64,000 nt of DNA from Beta vulgaris subsp. vulgaris (taxonomy: Eukaryota; Streptophyta; Magnoliopsida; Caryophyllales; Amaranthaceae): contig NC_079209.1 in the NCBI RefSeq assembly GCF_026745355.1, forward strand, positions 28,279,865 to 28,343,864, read 5' to 3'. The position numbers and the translations under genes are program-made. The notes beneath the pieces were generated by a model. It did no database searches, was not told the DNA's origin, and was given only the letters and a program-made list of their open reading frames with translations. Shown in pieces: positions 11,860-21,600 of this stretch (positions are counted from its first letter, which is position 1; every line of letters begins with the position of its first letter).

Positions 11860-12140
11860 TCTGCGTCGGATGGGCCATGAGGTCCGACGTAATTTGGTCT
11901 TCTGCAACGCACACAACTACGATGCGACGCATATAGTGAAAATCATTTGCGTCGTATGGGCCACGTGGTCCGACGCACATTAAGCTTTTGCAACGCACCT
12001 TTGGTCGATGCGACGCAAATAGGTTATCCTGGTGTTTGTTTACACATGATGTGCGTCGCACTCTTCTTCATGTGCGACGAAAATAGGGTTTTTGCGTCAT
12101 TTCCGTTTCAGTGCGACGCAAATCAGGGGACGCAAATCGT
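11860..12140. repeat. Right subterminal GCGTCGCAC repeats of the CACTA element
   Basis: Contains CTGCGTCGGATGGG, GATGCGACGC, TTGCGTCGTATGGG, GTGCGACG and similar words in both orientations, mirroring 10400-10660. It lies immediately inside the right terminal inverted repeat. Confidence 0.8.
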
Positions 12141-12156
12141 CGTTTTTCTACTAGTG

Positions 12157-15100
12157 TAAGTTCCTGGAGTTTCATCGTCGGCCTGGGCTTCGGGGTCAAC
12201 CTCCTCCTCTTCCTCGTCATCAGAGGATTCTTGGAAAACAGGAAGTTCTTCCCCAGCCACGGTAGCTTTATGAAGGCTCTCTTGAAAATTAAGCCGTCGG
12301 ACGTATCTGGGAGTATTGTCCTCCTCGGCCAGCATTTCGAAAGCCTTCACTGCCCAGTCCTTGGTCGTGTCAATTACTCCGTTTAGAGCCTCTTTGGCCG
12401 ACTCAAAAGTTATTGTGACCTCTTCCTTTAGCACGCTGTTCTTAGCTCCAAGATAACGATTCTCTCTTCGAAGTTGCGCGGCCGCAAGGAGGGTTGTATC
12501 TTTTTCGGCCTTCAGAGAGCGTTCCAAAGCTGCTCTCTCGTCCAGAAGCTCCGTCAGCCGGAGCAGGTAGGTCTGGTTTTGGGCCTCCATTTCGGCCGAT
12601 CTTTTTTCCCAGGCCTCCCTGGACTGACGGTGCAGCACTTTCTGTTCAGCCATTGAATACTGAGCCAGATCAGCCGCCTTTGTAACCTCCTGGACGAGTT
12701 GCTTGTTCTCTTTCCTAAGCAATCTTGCCCAGTCCTCAGTCATTATGCTGCGAGCAAAGAGCTGGAAAAAGAAAGACGAAGATATGTCTGGACGGTTGTA
12801 TAAACAAATGAAAATCTAACAAGTATAAAACACAAGCGTCCAAAGAAGAAGAAGGGTATACCTCGGCAGCAAGTTGAGACATGTAGCCTACATGCCCCGA
12901 CGATGCCCCCCTCAACCTTTGATGTAAGGTTCAGGGAAGCACTTGGAAAGCTCCAGCTTGAGCTTCTCACGATCAGCCGATGTCATCTTCGCAAAGGCAG
13001 CAGAAGATTCATCATCTGAAAGGATGGGAGAGCCGTCAGGAGCCTGCCCTTTTCCTTTATCTGAAAGAGGAGACTCGTCAATTTTCGGACTGGGATAACC
13101 ACGGCTTGTTTGTTGGACGAACTCATCGGACGCCCGCCAACCCGCAGTGTTCTAACTATATTTGAGTAATAAGACTCACCAGAAGAACGGGAGGTCGTCC
13201 TATAAGCCTCCGGCATCTGGCCTACCAGTTTGGCGACTGGTCTAGTGTAAGCTGACCCGTCCAAAGCCGTGTTCGGCCGAGCAGACGTATCCTCTAACCC
13301 GTCCATCTGAGCAACTGCTTCTGGTTGCTCAGATTGCTCGACGGGGCCGGCATAAGGAATCATGGCCCTCTCCTCTGTAGCCGGAGATTCATCCTCAGCT
13401 GGGATGGAAATCACCACCTTAGGTGCCGGTTGGGAGGGCTTCTTCTTCTTGGCCTTAAAGCCTTTGGATTTCTTGGGTGGTGGTGCCTCACTAGTTGTGG
13501 CCGGTCTTTTCTTGGAGGCCGCCTTCTCCGCCAGCGCCTTGGACGTTGGGGCATTTTTCTGAAAAAGTTAGAAAAAATGTTAGTCGAAAAACAAAAATCA
13601 GGAGAAAAAGGGAGGGCGTCCAAATCAGCCCTGGACGTTCTGTCCTTCGAGGGAGGAAGACGTCCAAATCAACCCTGGACGTTCTGTCCTTCAAAGAAAG
13701 AAGACGTCCAAATCAACCTTGGACGCTCTGTCCTTCAAAGAAGGAGCTCGTCTAGCATAATCCTGGACGCTCTTCCTGCCGGAAGAATGAAACCGTCCAA
13801 AATCAGCTTTGGACGGGCTGCTCCACAAAGAGGGAGCCCGTCTAACTATTTCTGGACATATTGCTCTTCAAAGAGGGAGTCCGTCTATACATTTGTTTGG
13901 AAGATCTGCCCCTTGAAGAAGGAGCTCGTCTAGTAAAAACAAAAAAAAAAAATCGAAGTATACCAGGGTGTCCGTCCTCTTTTCAGCGCCGGATTTGCTG
14001 AATTCCTTCCAAAGGGATTCTGAGAATCTGGACGAGCTCATGTCTCCTATCCAAGACTTCTTCAGTTTAACTCTGGTCGAATCTTCAAAAAAGAAAGAAA
14101 GGAGAGGCTAAGTTAGACGAATGATAATAAGGACGAAAGTTCCACTTGGAAAAAATAAGTGTATTATACCTCTATCTTCGGCCTGCCGCAAGCCGACAGC
14201 AACCAGGAGGTTATCATGGTAGAACATTTCTTTAAAAGGGATCCAATTGGACGGACCCTTAAAAGAAATATTATCGAAGGAATACTCCGAAATTCTGAAG
14301 TATTCCATCATCTCTTCAGCCGAGTTACACTCTAGCTCTAAGTAGGAAGCCATCCGTCCAGGGTTGGTGGTGCTTCGGCTGAAATAGCGAAGCCGTCTAG
14401 CAACCACTTCATTAGGCGCCTGGACGAATAGGAATTCGGCCTTCCAGGAGTGCATCTTGGACGTTTTATCCCAAGACGTCAGGAAGCCCTGACGGTTGCA
14501 CACGCTGAACCAGCTTCCTTCAACCGTCTTAGGAACTTTGGACACATAGTGGATTTGAGAGAAGGCGGCCAAAGAGGGGTCCACCCCCTTTACCTTGCAA
14601 ACGGCCAAGAAAGTCAGGATGTTTTTCCATGAGTTTGGGGCAAGCTGATTGTACCCTATGTTGTAATAATGGAGAAGTTGGCTGATAAAAGGATGAAGAG
14701 GAAATCGCAAGCCGGCATCTAAGGCAAGCCGATAAACGGCGAAATGGCCCGAGGGGGCACTAAGTATGGTATCCTCTTGGCCAGGGAGGACGAAACGGTA
14801 ACCCAACATAGGCATGGCCGCAGAAAAAGGCCTAAGGTCGGAACCTACTCGTCCTAGCCAAGTGTTATCGGCCAGGATAAATCTAGGGTCAGAAAGAGGT
14901 CCTAGCCGACGCCTTATTTCGGATGAAGTTGTAGACGGCTCTTCCGAGTCGCTAGCCGGATTAGAAGAATCAGTCTCATTCGACTCATCTGAAGCCGTCC
15001 TTGGTTAGGACGGGCTGGGGTCTGGAGAGCCTCGAACATTGGATTCCTCCTGGACGATTTCAGGAGAAGGATGTGGGTTTGCAGGACGAGCGCTATGGAC

Positions 15101-15394
15101 TTCTCGCTCTCCATCAGCAGGAATCCGTCCGGTTGATGCCTCCATTTCTGAGCTGGAGACCGGCAAGTTAACTCCTCGTCTGATACGAGCCGTTTGCTTG
15201 ACGTGCGCCAGATTATCCTGCACAGGTAAAGACTGGATCGTCTGACTTTGCCGTCTATGACTAAAGAAAAAGAATGCATGTCCGGCCGAGATAGGTCCAA
15301 CTCTAGAAGATGCCGAGGAAGACAGGCTCTCTGTTCTAGGGTTAGTACCAACCCTTGAGCGGCCGAGATTGTTCGATGAAGAGGACGAATCCAT
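12157..15394 (-). pseudogene. Spliced antisense gene of the Tat element (PF04195-like domain plus coiled coil)
   Basis: A minus-strand gene with plausible exons at 15394-14170, 14082-13964, 13558-12862 and 12761-12157, each bounded by GT/AG. Exon 1 starts MDSSSSSNNLGRS and contains the plant putative gypsy-type transposon domain (FPLHPFISQLLHYYNIG, LAPNSWKNILTFLAV). Exon 3 is basic and proline/lysine-rich (PPPKKSKGFKAKKKK). Exon 4 is a long Glu/Lys/Leu coiled coil ending in an acidic tail (SSDDEEEEEVDPEA). Exon 1 has one in-frame TAA (15005-15007) and exon 3 a frame change near 13080. It lies opposite to gag-pol, between pol and the 3' LTR. Its function is not established; the domain name comes from its occurrence in plant retroelements. 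Confidence 0.7.
13613..13930. repeat. Imperfect tandem repeat, period about 44 bp, in an intron of the antisense gene
   Basis: The unit is built around CGTCCAAATCAACCCTGGAC followed by TCTGTCCTTCAAAGAA. About seven increasingly divergent copies run from 13613 to 13930. They lie wholly within the putative intron 2 (13559-13963) of the antisense gene, so they do not disturb its exons. Confidence 0.75.
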
Positions 15395-15813
15395 TTTCTT
15401 AAAATATGCGTGAAAATACAGGAAAATAACTAAGGAAATACCTGTAGAGAAAGTTCGGACGAATGTCAAGGACGAATTGAAGCCTCGGACGAATGGAGTA
15501 GCAGTTTGCAAGAGCTTAGACGGGAGTAATTTCTCTCTCTAAAAAGCTCAGTAAAAATTGCGGAGTCTCTCTCTCTAGAAAATTTCTCAAGGATGTTAAA
15601 ATGATTTCAGAAACGACAAAGTCACATATTTATAGAGGGGTGAAAATGACCCCCTTATCCGGTAAAAGTAACCGTTGCACTTGAAGGTTGACCTGTGGAG
15701 ACCGGAAAATGGCGCCTCTTTTTTGAAAAAGAGAAGGGCAGTTCCAGGTCGGTTAAAAGAGGAAATCAACCGTCTTGGGGCCTAAATGGTAACTTCCTCT
15801 TTTAAGGGGCAAA
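15395..15813. other. Upstream region of the antisense gene, ending at the retroelement polypurine tract
   Basis: On the minus strand this is the promoter/leader side of the antisense gene. A TATA-like word (TATAAATATG on the minus strand, about 15628-15637) and a CT-rich leader (minus strand of 15575-15520) suggest it has its own transcription start. At the right end, TTTTAAGGGGCAAA (about 15800-15813) is the + strand polypurine tract of the retrotransposon, immediately before the LTR. Confidence 0.5.
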
Positions 15814-16350
15814 TGTTGTAGCCTAAAAATCAAGGGCTACCAAGATGACACGTGGCTTCATCCTAGCCTTACATGTGGCGCATGTTTATGAAGGTAAAGT
15901 ACATGGGTCAGAAGATTATGTGGGCTAAAGTACACTTTTCTGAGGAAAAAATGTATTAAAACTCTTATGGCCCAAATCTGTACTTAGGCCCAGCTAAAGC
16001 AGCTTATATCCCTGCCTAAAGGTGAGGTATACTGACCAATCAGTACCTGCCACGTGTCACCATTTTATTGCTTAGCCAATCAGATGCTCCCAAATTAGGG
16101 TGACATCAAGGTATATCAGTCATTTCAAACAGTATAAATAGTCCTTGAAATCAGGGGAAAGGTACGTTTTTCAGAGCACGGTACTGTTATTCTGCCATAA
16201 ATTCTCTCTCTCTCTCTAAAAGTTCCTTCATATCCCTGATATCTGACTTAAGCATCGGAGGGGGAAATACCACCGAAACCTCCAGGGTGGTCCCTTTTTT
16301 TGCAGGTGGCTAATCGGAGTTTAGGTTCGGGATTCGAGTACAATCATTGT
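15814..16350 (+). repeat. 3' LTR of the Tat element
   Basis: Starts TGTTGTAGCC directly after the polypurine tract. It contains a TATA box (AGTATAAATAGTCC, about 16130), then a CATCGGAGGGGGAAATACC segment and a TTTTTTTGCAG segment. An equivalent layout (ATCGGAGGGGCGATCCC, GTGCAG) occurs in the LTR at 50836-51207, supporting a shared lineage. The right edge is placed near TTGTTGCA (about 16350) only approximately. No target duplication could be matched because the 5' end of the element is missing. Confidence 0.65.
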
Positions 16351-16640
16351 TGCACGAGTCTCCAAATCAAGAACCTAAAGTTGGGAGTTGTTGTATTAAA
16401 TTACTAGTTTCATACTACGTTACAGTTATTGATTAAAATCATTTTTATGTAACATAATCATGATTAATTAGTCTAATCAATATCAGTTAACATAATTACA
16501 ATTACATAATTATTATTGCTAAAATATTATTAATGTATCATAATCATGATTAATTATCTACATTGACTTAATTATTTACATTGACTATTAAAATAATCAT
16601 AAATAAATTGCTAACTGATAGTTGATTTGCTAATTATTGA
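16351..16640. other. AT-rich sequence with no gene, probable interior of the hAT-like element
   Basis: Repeated TCATGATTAATTA and ATTTACATTGACT words occur, with no coding signal. It lies downstream (minus strand) of the putative hAT exon and begins about where the LTR ends, so it is probably intronic remains of that element. Confidence 0.35.
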
Positions 16641-16650
16641 ACACTAACCC

Positions 16651-16818
16651 GGTTGTTGCATGTTTGAAGCAGATGGTTGTCGGTTGGGTGGCTGCACATA
16701 TACTTCATTATCATCTAAATCTTGGATGAAATCGCTATTGTCGGTGGCCCGTGAATTAGAAGAACCACCGCTCTTACCTCTTCCAGTTATATTTTTGAAA
16801 AATTTAGACATTTTTTTG
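16651..16818 (-). CDS. Short basic/polar first-exon candidate, possibly of the hAT-like element
   Basis: From the internal start MSKFFKNIT the frame gives about 55 residues rich in Gly, Ser and Asn (GKSGGSSNSR), an acidic patch (FIQDLDDNEVYV) and a Gln/Pro end. A GT-type donor (CGG|GTTAGT) follows. The longer frame extends upstream into a hydrophobic run that is probably not translated. No recognised domain is seen. Being on the same strand as the putative hAT end at 18123 suggests it is the N-terminus of that element's transposase, but this is weak. Confidence 0.3.
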
Positions 16819-17059
16819 GAGATAGAAACTAACGTATCAAAGTAATGTGATATTGTTAGAACTAATAAAGTAAAAAAATAGTAAAACAATAACTTTTTTT
16901 TTGAGGAGATAGTAAAACAATAGCTTAAGGAACTAAAACTTAGCTAAGTAGACAACAGAAAGCCAAACAAGTTTTTTGTTTTTTTTTTCAATAAATAAAG
17001 ATGGAAAGTAGGATGTTTAAGTAGTACTCAAAGAAATAGAAACAGAAGGTTCAGTTTGC

Positions 17060-17640
17060 GAGATTGAAATAATTTGAGAGTATGAAATTGAGATGCTGAG
17101 AATTGTGAAGAATGAAAATGGTAGAATGCAGTATTTATAGGAATTTTGGGGGGGGGGGGAATATTAATTTTGAAATTCAATTGGGGTGGGAAAATCATGA
17201 AATGAAGTATGTTGGGAGATAATTGCTGAATTGGGGTGAGCGGATGATAATTCATCCGTCTGCAAATGAATAGTAGAGCTACATTGCAAAGGCTTGCAAT
17301 TGCATTCTACAAATTCATTAAGTGGTCATTTCTAACAGTAACAAATAAATTATCTTTTATTTTTTTAAAAAAAAGTTGCCCATGTGGCCCACATATAACA
17401 CATTACACGACTATCTTTTCTCCTTCTCTCTATAATTGATAGTTTGATACCATTACTAACCGTATGTTGGTGGAATCAAAAATGGTGGTTGCAGTCTTTT
17501 CAATTTCCACCCATTTCTTCTTTCTTCTCCCTTTTAATCTTATCCTCTCCTTTCCAGTTTCCACCCCATTCACTCATTCATTATCACAATTCACAGATTC
17601 ACAGTATGGCACTATGACCACCTTCATTTTCAAAAATCTC
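17060..17640. other. No gene seen: AT-rich sequence with a G homopolymer
   Basis: Contains a run of about 10 G at 17150-17159 and TC-rich patches. Open frames are short and without domain features. It is treated as interior of the putative hAT-like element. Confidence 0.4.
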
Positions 17641-18110
17641 CTGCTTTATTTTCGAAGGCAGGGGCCAGGGAGGGAGAAGCGCGGTTCTTGCGCCGGCCTT
17701 GAACGGTCCCAACTCCCAACCCACGGTTTCGAAGGCAGGGAAGGAGAGGGGGCTGGACCGCCGGTCTTCAACGGTCCCAAATCACGGTTTCGCAGCACGC
17801 AGGAAGGGGGAGGGCGTTTTTGGGCCGATTTTGTCACGGTCACGGTTCAGGTTCAGGGATAGGGTGGTTTTGTTGGATCCGGTGTTGTCATGGTCACGGT
17901 TCAGGTTCAGGGTCGGGTTCGTGGGCGGGCCAACCCTTTGTCACAATCCGGTCTACGGTCCGGGTTAAGGGTGGTTCGGTCCCTTACCACCCACTTTCGA
18001 CCCACGCCAACCCTCTCCTTTGTCCGGTCCTGAACCGTTGACTTAGTGGTCCGGTCCGGGCGGTTTCATCTCCGGTTCGGTCCAGGGCTATGCCCGGTTG
18101 AGCCCGTCCA
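17640..18110. repeat. GC-rich block with short internal repeats (CACGGTTCAGG, GGTCCGG)
   Basis: TCACGGTTCAGGTTCAGGG occurs at least twice (about 17834 and 17894), with further CGGTTTCG, CGGTCC and GGTTCGG words. It is far more GC-rich than its surroundings. The overlapping open frames are products of this composition. It fits the subterminal region of the hAT-like end at 18123. Confidence 0.6.
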
Positions 18111-18123
18111 ATGGCCACCTCTA

Positions 18124-18562
18124 ATGATAACAACGAGATTAATAATAATTATCAATATTAATAATTAATAAGTACAACAACAACAATAATAATCCTTTTG
18201 AACAAATATACTAGTAAATAATAGTATTAATAGTAATAATGAGTTTTTAAATATAAGCATAATCTGATCTGATCTGATCTGAACTTATTTTTCTGATCTG
18301 ATCTAAACTGATCTGATTAGATTTGACATAAGCAAAAATAAAGTAAACTAAACATAATCCATATTAATATATGAAATTTTTTCTTTAACTAGTTTGAAAT
18401 TATAGAACGTCCAATACCAAAACTCTTTTGGAAGCAACAACAAATTAAGATCAAGTACTAGAGTACTACCCCCTCAGTTCCCGTCTCCAGTCTCCAGTCT
18501 CCAGTCTCCAGTCTCCACTCTATTCGCAAACCAACAACAACGATAACTCTTTTTTTTCCCTC

Positions 18563-18623
<61 letters not shown>

Positions 18624-18640
18624 CTTTCCTCCCTCGGTAA
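18124..18640. promoter_or_regulatory. Upstream region and 5' UTR of the metallo-beta-lactamase-fold gene
   Basis: AT-rich DNA with a GATCTGATCTGATCTG run (about 18265-18310), then a short tandem array of CCAGTCT (about 18485-18515) and a (CT)n microsatellite (about 18565-18615) immediately before the ATG. CT-rich leaders of this kind are common in plant 5' UTRs. A confident TATA box is not evident. Confidence 0.5.
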
Positions 18641-21600
18641 ATGGAGAACGGCATGACAGTCACAGAGAATTCATCATCATCGCTGATATTCATGGGAACA
18701 GGTTGCTCCAGTGCTGTACCTAATGCGATGTGCTTGATTCAGCCTTCCAATCCTCCTTGCTCTGTTTGTTCTCAGTCTTTGTCCATTCCTCCCGATCAAA
18801 ACCCTAATTATCGGTATTTCTCTCTTTTTTTTTTCTTTTCCTTCCATAAATTCATTTTGCAATTTCAGTTTTGAGTGTGCTTTTCTTCATTTTGTTTTTG
18901 CTTTCAAGTGCTTGTTTGAGCTGCGCTATGCGTTGTTGTTTCTATTTGTGATGCGGTAATAGATCTGATTTTTTACGTCGATTCTTTGTGTGATCGCTGC
19001 TATTGTGAATTTGGTAGTAATTATAACTTTACTATGTTGAAATTGCTGTATTGTTAGATCACTGAAAATCAATTATCTTTGAGGTTTGAATCACTGTGGT
19101 ATGAGGTTATGTTGTATTTAGATGATGTATATTTTGAGGAATTTTAAGAAGTATCTGATTAGGGAAGGATGAACATCCTTTGGTAAAGAACTTTATTACA
19201 GTTTTGTATACCGCTCCTTGTAAAAATTCAAGGTACATTTGGAGTAAAATAATGACAAACCTTATGGACCAACTTATGCCGTTAAATTCTTATTTTTGAA
19301 TGATTATTGCTTAGGTGATACAACAAACTATTATCAAGTGATTAAGGACAACTTATGTTGGGAAAGCATGTTTTGTCGCCTTTTGAATTAAGAGAAATTT
19401 GCAATGTCCTACTTTAGATAATATATATGGATGCGAAATACTAATGGCATATTTAACAATGATATAATAGTGGTGAGGTGGATCACAAGCTACATGAGAA
19501 TGACAACCATGATAGCAAGAGTGTGATTAGTCTTCTTTCGAACCGGGAGCAATATGATTTCCCTTTTTCTAAATGATATAGTGGTTATTAAGGATATCTT
19601 TTGTGGTGCTGGTTTACTAAAGAGCATTTCAAACTTGGTATTATTCAAGGGTATTGGTTGAGAATTAAGGGGTCCTTTGGTTCAAAATATGGAATGGAAA
19701 GGGAATGGATACAAATAGAGGAGGGGAATGATAACAAAGATGTTTACCTTTATTGAGTGTTTGGTTCAAGTCAAAGAATGGAAATGAAGGGTAACCATTA
19801 ACTTCAACTCATGGATTTTGTTACTTGAGGGGGAGGGAAGGTAACAAATTGGGGGAATCCATTACCATCAAGTAATGGTAATGGATTGATGAGGGGTTGA
19901 ACCAAACAAGAAAAAAGGAAATCGGTGATTGATTTCGTTTCTTGAAACCCAAAAATAGTGAACCAAACGACCCCTAAGAGTGTTGAAAGAAACTTGGAGC
20001 TGGGGGCAGAGTTGCATATGTAGTTCACTTATGGTAATAAAGTGATGTTTGAAGGACTAGTTACCAATGGTATTTCTGATTGGTGATGGTAAGTTGTTGG
20101 TTGGAAGAGATGGAGAAAGAGAGAGTATAAGTTATCTCGGGAAGGCGATTGGGGAGATTGTTATAAGGGTTATCTTGTTATGGTATTTAAGTAGAGAAAC
20201 AGAAGGGAATTGATAAGGGTTGGGTTTTGTTTATGTTACTGATCAACTAAGATATGAGATGTCAATATAGATGTTTCGGTTTTTCTTCTATGAAGTGTTG
20301 CCGAATGTTAGATTGACACATATTTCAATGTGGAACCTGCTGCTGATGGAGTTTACAGAAGTCTGTATACATCTCCTTACCTCTATGGAGATGGTTTAAA
20401 AGGCGTATAATTAAGAAAAGGGAAGGAGAGAAGCTCGTCAATCTTATGTATATCCTACTTTAGACAATTGCAAATACTATAAGTCTTAGGACATTATGAA
20501 CCCTATGATCCTGATCTTATGCCATGCAGTCATGTTAGTTAAATTAATGAAAGGAGAAGTGGGACTCTATGCATTCTTGCCCCTTTTAATTTTTCTCTTA
20601 AAAGCTATTCTAATCAAGCAATCATAGTTCAAACTTAAGTTGTTGCTGTCATTGGTTTGGGTCTTCTTTTACTATAAAGTGTAATTTTCAAGAAATAGAA
20701 CTTCATGATACATGTGGCTTTGTTTCATAACTAAACTTCCTGTAACTTAAACGGACAATAAACCATTACTGATACAACTTTATCTTTTTGGTTTGACACT
20801 CTGGCAGTCATTCCGTCCATTTTGGAAACAATTAAGCTGTTTATTTGAAAAACTAAGGTACAACGAGTTATTCTGTGTGAACTTACTTTTTATATGTTTT
20901 CAGGGGCAATACATCTCTCCTTATTGATTATTGCCAGGTTGATGGTGAGCATAGTTATATCCTGATTGATGTTGGTAAGACGTTCAGAGAGGCAGTACTT
21001 CGCTGGTTCACCTTCCATAAAATTCCACGGGTTGATTCTGTGAGTTATAAACTTTGAACCTGCTAATTTAAAATTGGATGCTAAGTGTAGCTCCTCTGGA
21101 CTTGAGAAAGAACTTCTGTTTATACTAGTCTTTTGATATATCTTTGGTGTCTATATGAAATCATGTGTTTTTATTTGTCATTTTTGCATTATTATTCAAT
21201 ATATTCCTGTTTTTAGTAATAAATGAGAAATTTCTGGTTAATTGTAATCAGGATATTACAAAGTTTAGAAGCATGCTGAGAAGAGTACATTTTATGGATG
21301 ACAAACTTGCGAAAAATAATTTTATTTTGACAATCTGCAATCAACTTTGCATTGTGACTAGAAAAATTGACCATAATTTGTGCAAAACCCTGCTGTTTTT
21401 AGCATTGTTTCCTACATTAGTTGCACCCGAATCACTCTGGAGAACTTTTATGTGGAGTTACATTCTGACCTATTAACTGTCAGGAACTTTTTTTGAATTC
21501 CTTATCCTGAATTCCTGAAGTCTAAGGAGTCCATATTGGATCAACTGCAGATAATTTTGACGCATGAGCATGCTGACGCCGTTCTTGGTCTGGATGACAT

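Larger units (their letters stand above)
10378..12156. mobile_element. Complete non-autonomous CACTA element, 1779 bp, with TAA target duplication
   Basis: The left end reads CACTAGTACAGAAAAG and the right end CTACTAGTG, whose complement is CACTAGTAG. Both ends are flanked by TAA (10375-10377 and 12157-12159), the 3-bp duplication expected for CACTA transposases. About 250-300 bp inside each end there are many copies of TGCGTCGCAC-type words in both orientations. The interior has no transposase; it is AT-rich with GA-rich blocks. It therefore depends on a transposase made elsewhere. It sits inside the Tat element at the 3' end of its antisense gene. Confidence 0.92.
3495..16350 (+). mobile_element. 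Degenerate Tat-lineage Ty3/gypsy retrotransposon, 5'-truncated, with nested CACTA and antisense gene
   Basis: Order on the + strand: gag (3495-4500), protease (4538-5100), RT and RNase H (5400-6740), a second RNase H (6860-7305), integrase (7430-8415), a duplicated integrase tail (8760-9648), a minus-strand spliced gene (12157-15394) and a 3' LTR starting at 15814. A second, archaeal-type RNase H after the RT-linked one is known for the Tat lineage. An antisense ORF between pol and the 3' LTR is also known from some Tat members. The 5' LTR and primer site are missing because the sequence begins at a CACTA terminus. Several frameshifts and stops make it non-autonomous as assembled. Confidence 0.85.
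16641..18123 (-). mobile_element. Candidate hAT-family element end, truncated
   Basis: Read on the minus strand, the right edge is TAGAGGTGGCCATTGG (18123-18108), followed by about 450 bp rich in CGGGC/GGTCCG words. Plant hAT elements often begin (C/T)AGAGGTG followed by GC-rich subterminal sequence. About 1.3 kb inward on the same strand is a possible first exon (16818-16651) starting MSKFFKNITGRGKSG. The rest of a transposase and the opposite end are not seen; the Tat LTR lies where they should be. I found no matching 8-bp target duplication. The assignment rests on the end motif and layout. Confidence 0.4.

Noticed and set aside
10400..12140. Clustered GCGTCGCAC repeats as a possible CRISPR-like array or satellite
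   Set aside because: Spacing is irregular, orientation alternates, and the clusters sit inside CACTA ends where such motifs are expected.
12474..13933. Plus-strand frames opposite the antisense gene
   Set aside because: Shadows of the minus-strand exons and of the 44-bp repeat; no splice or domain support.
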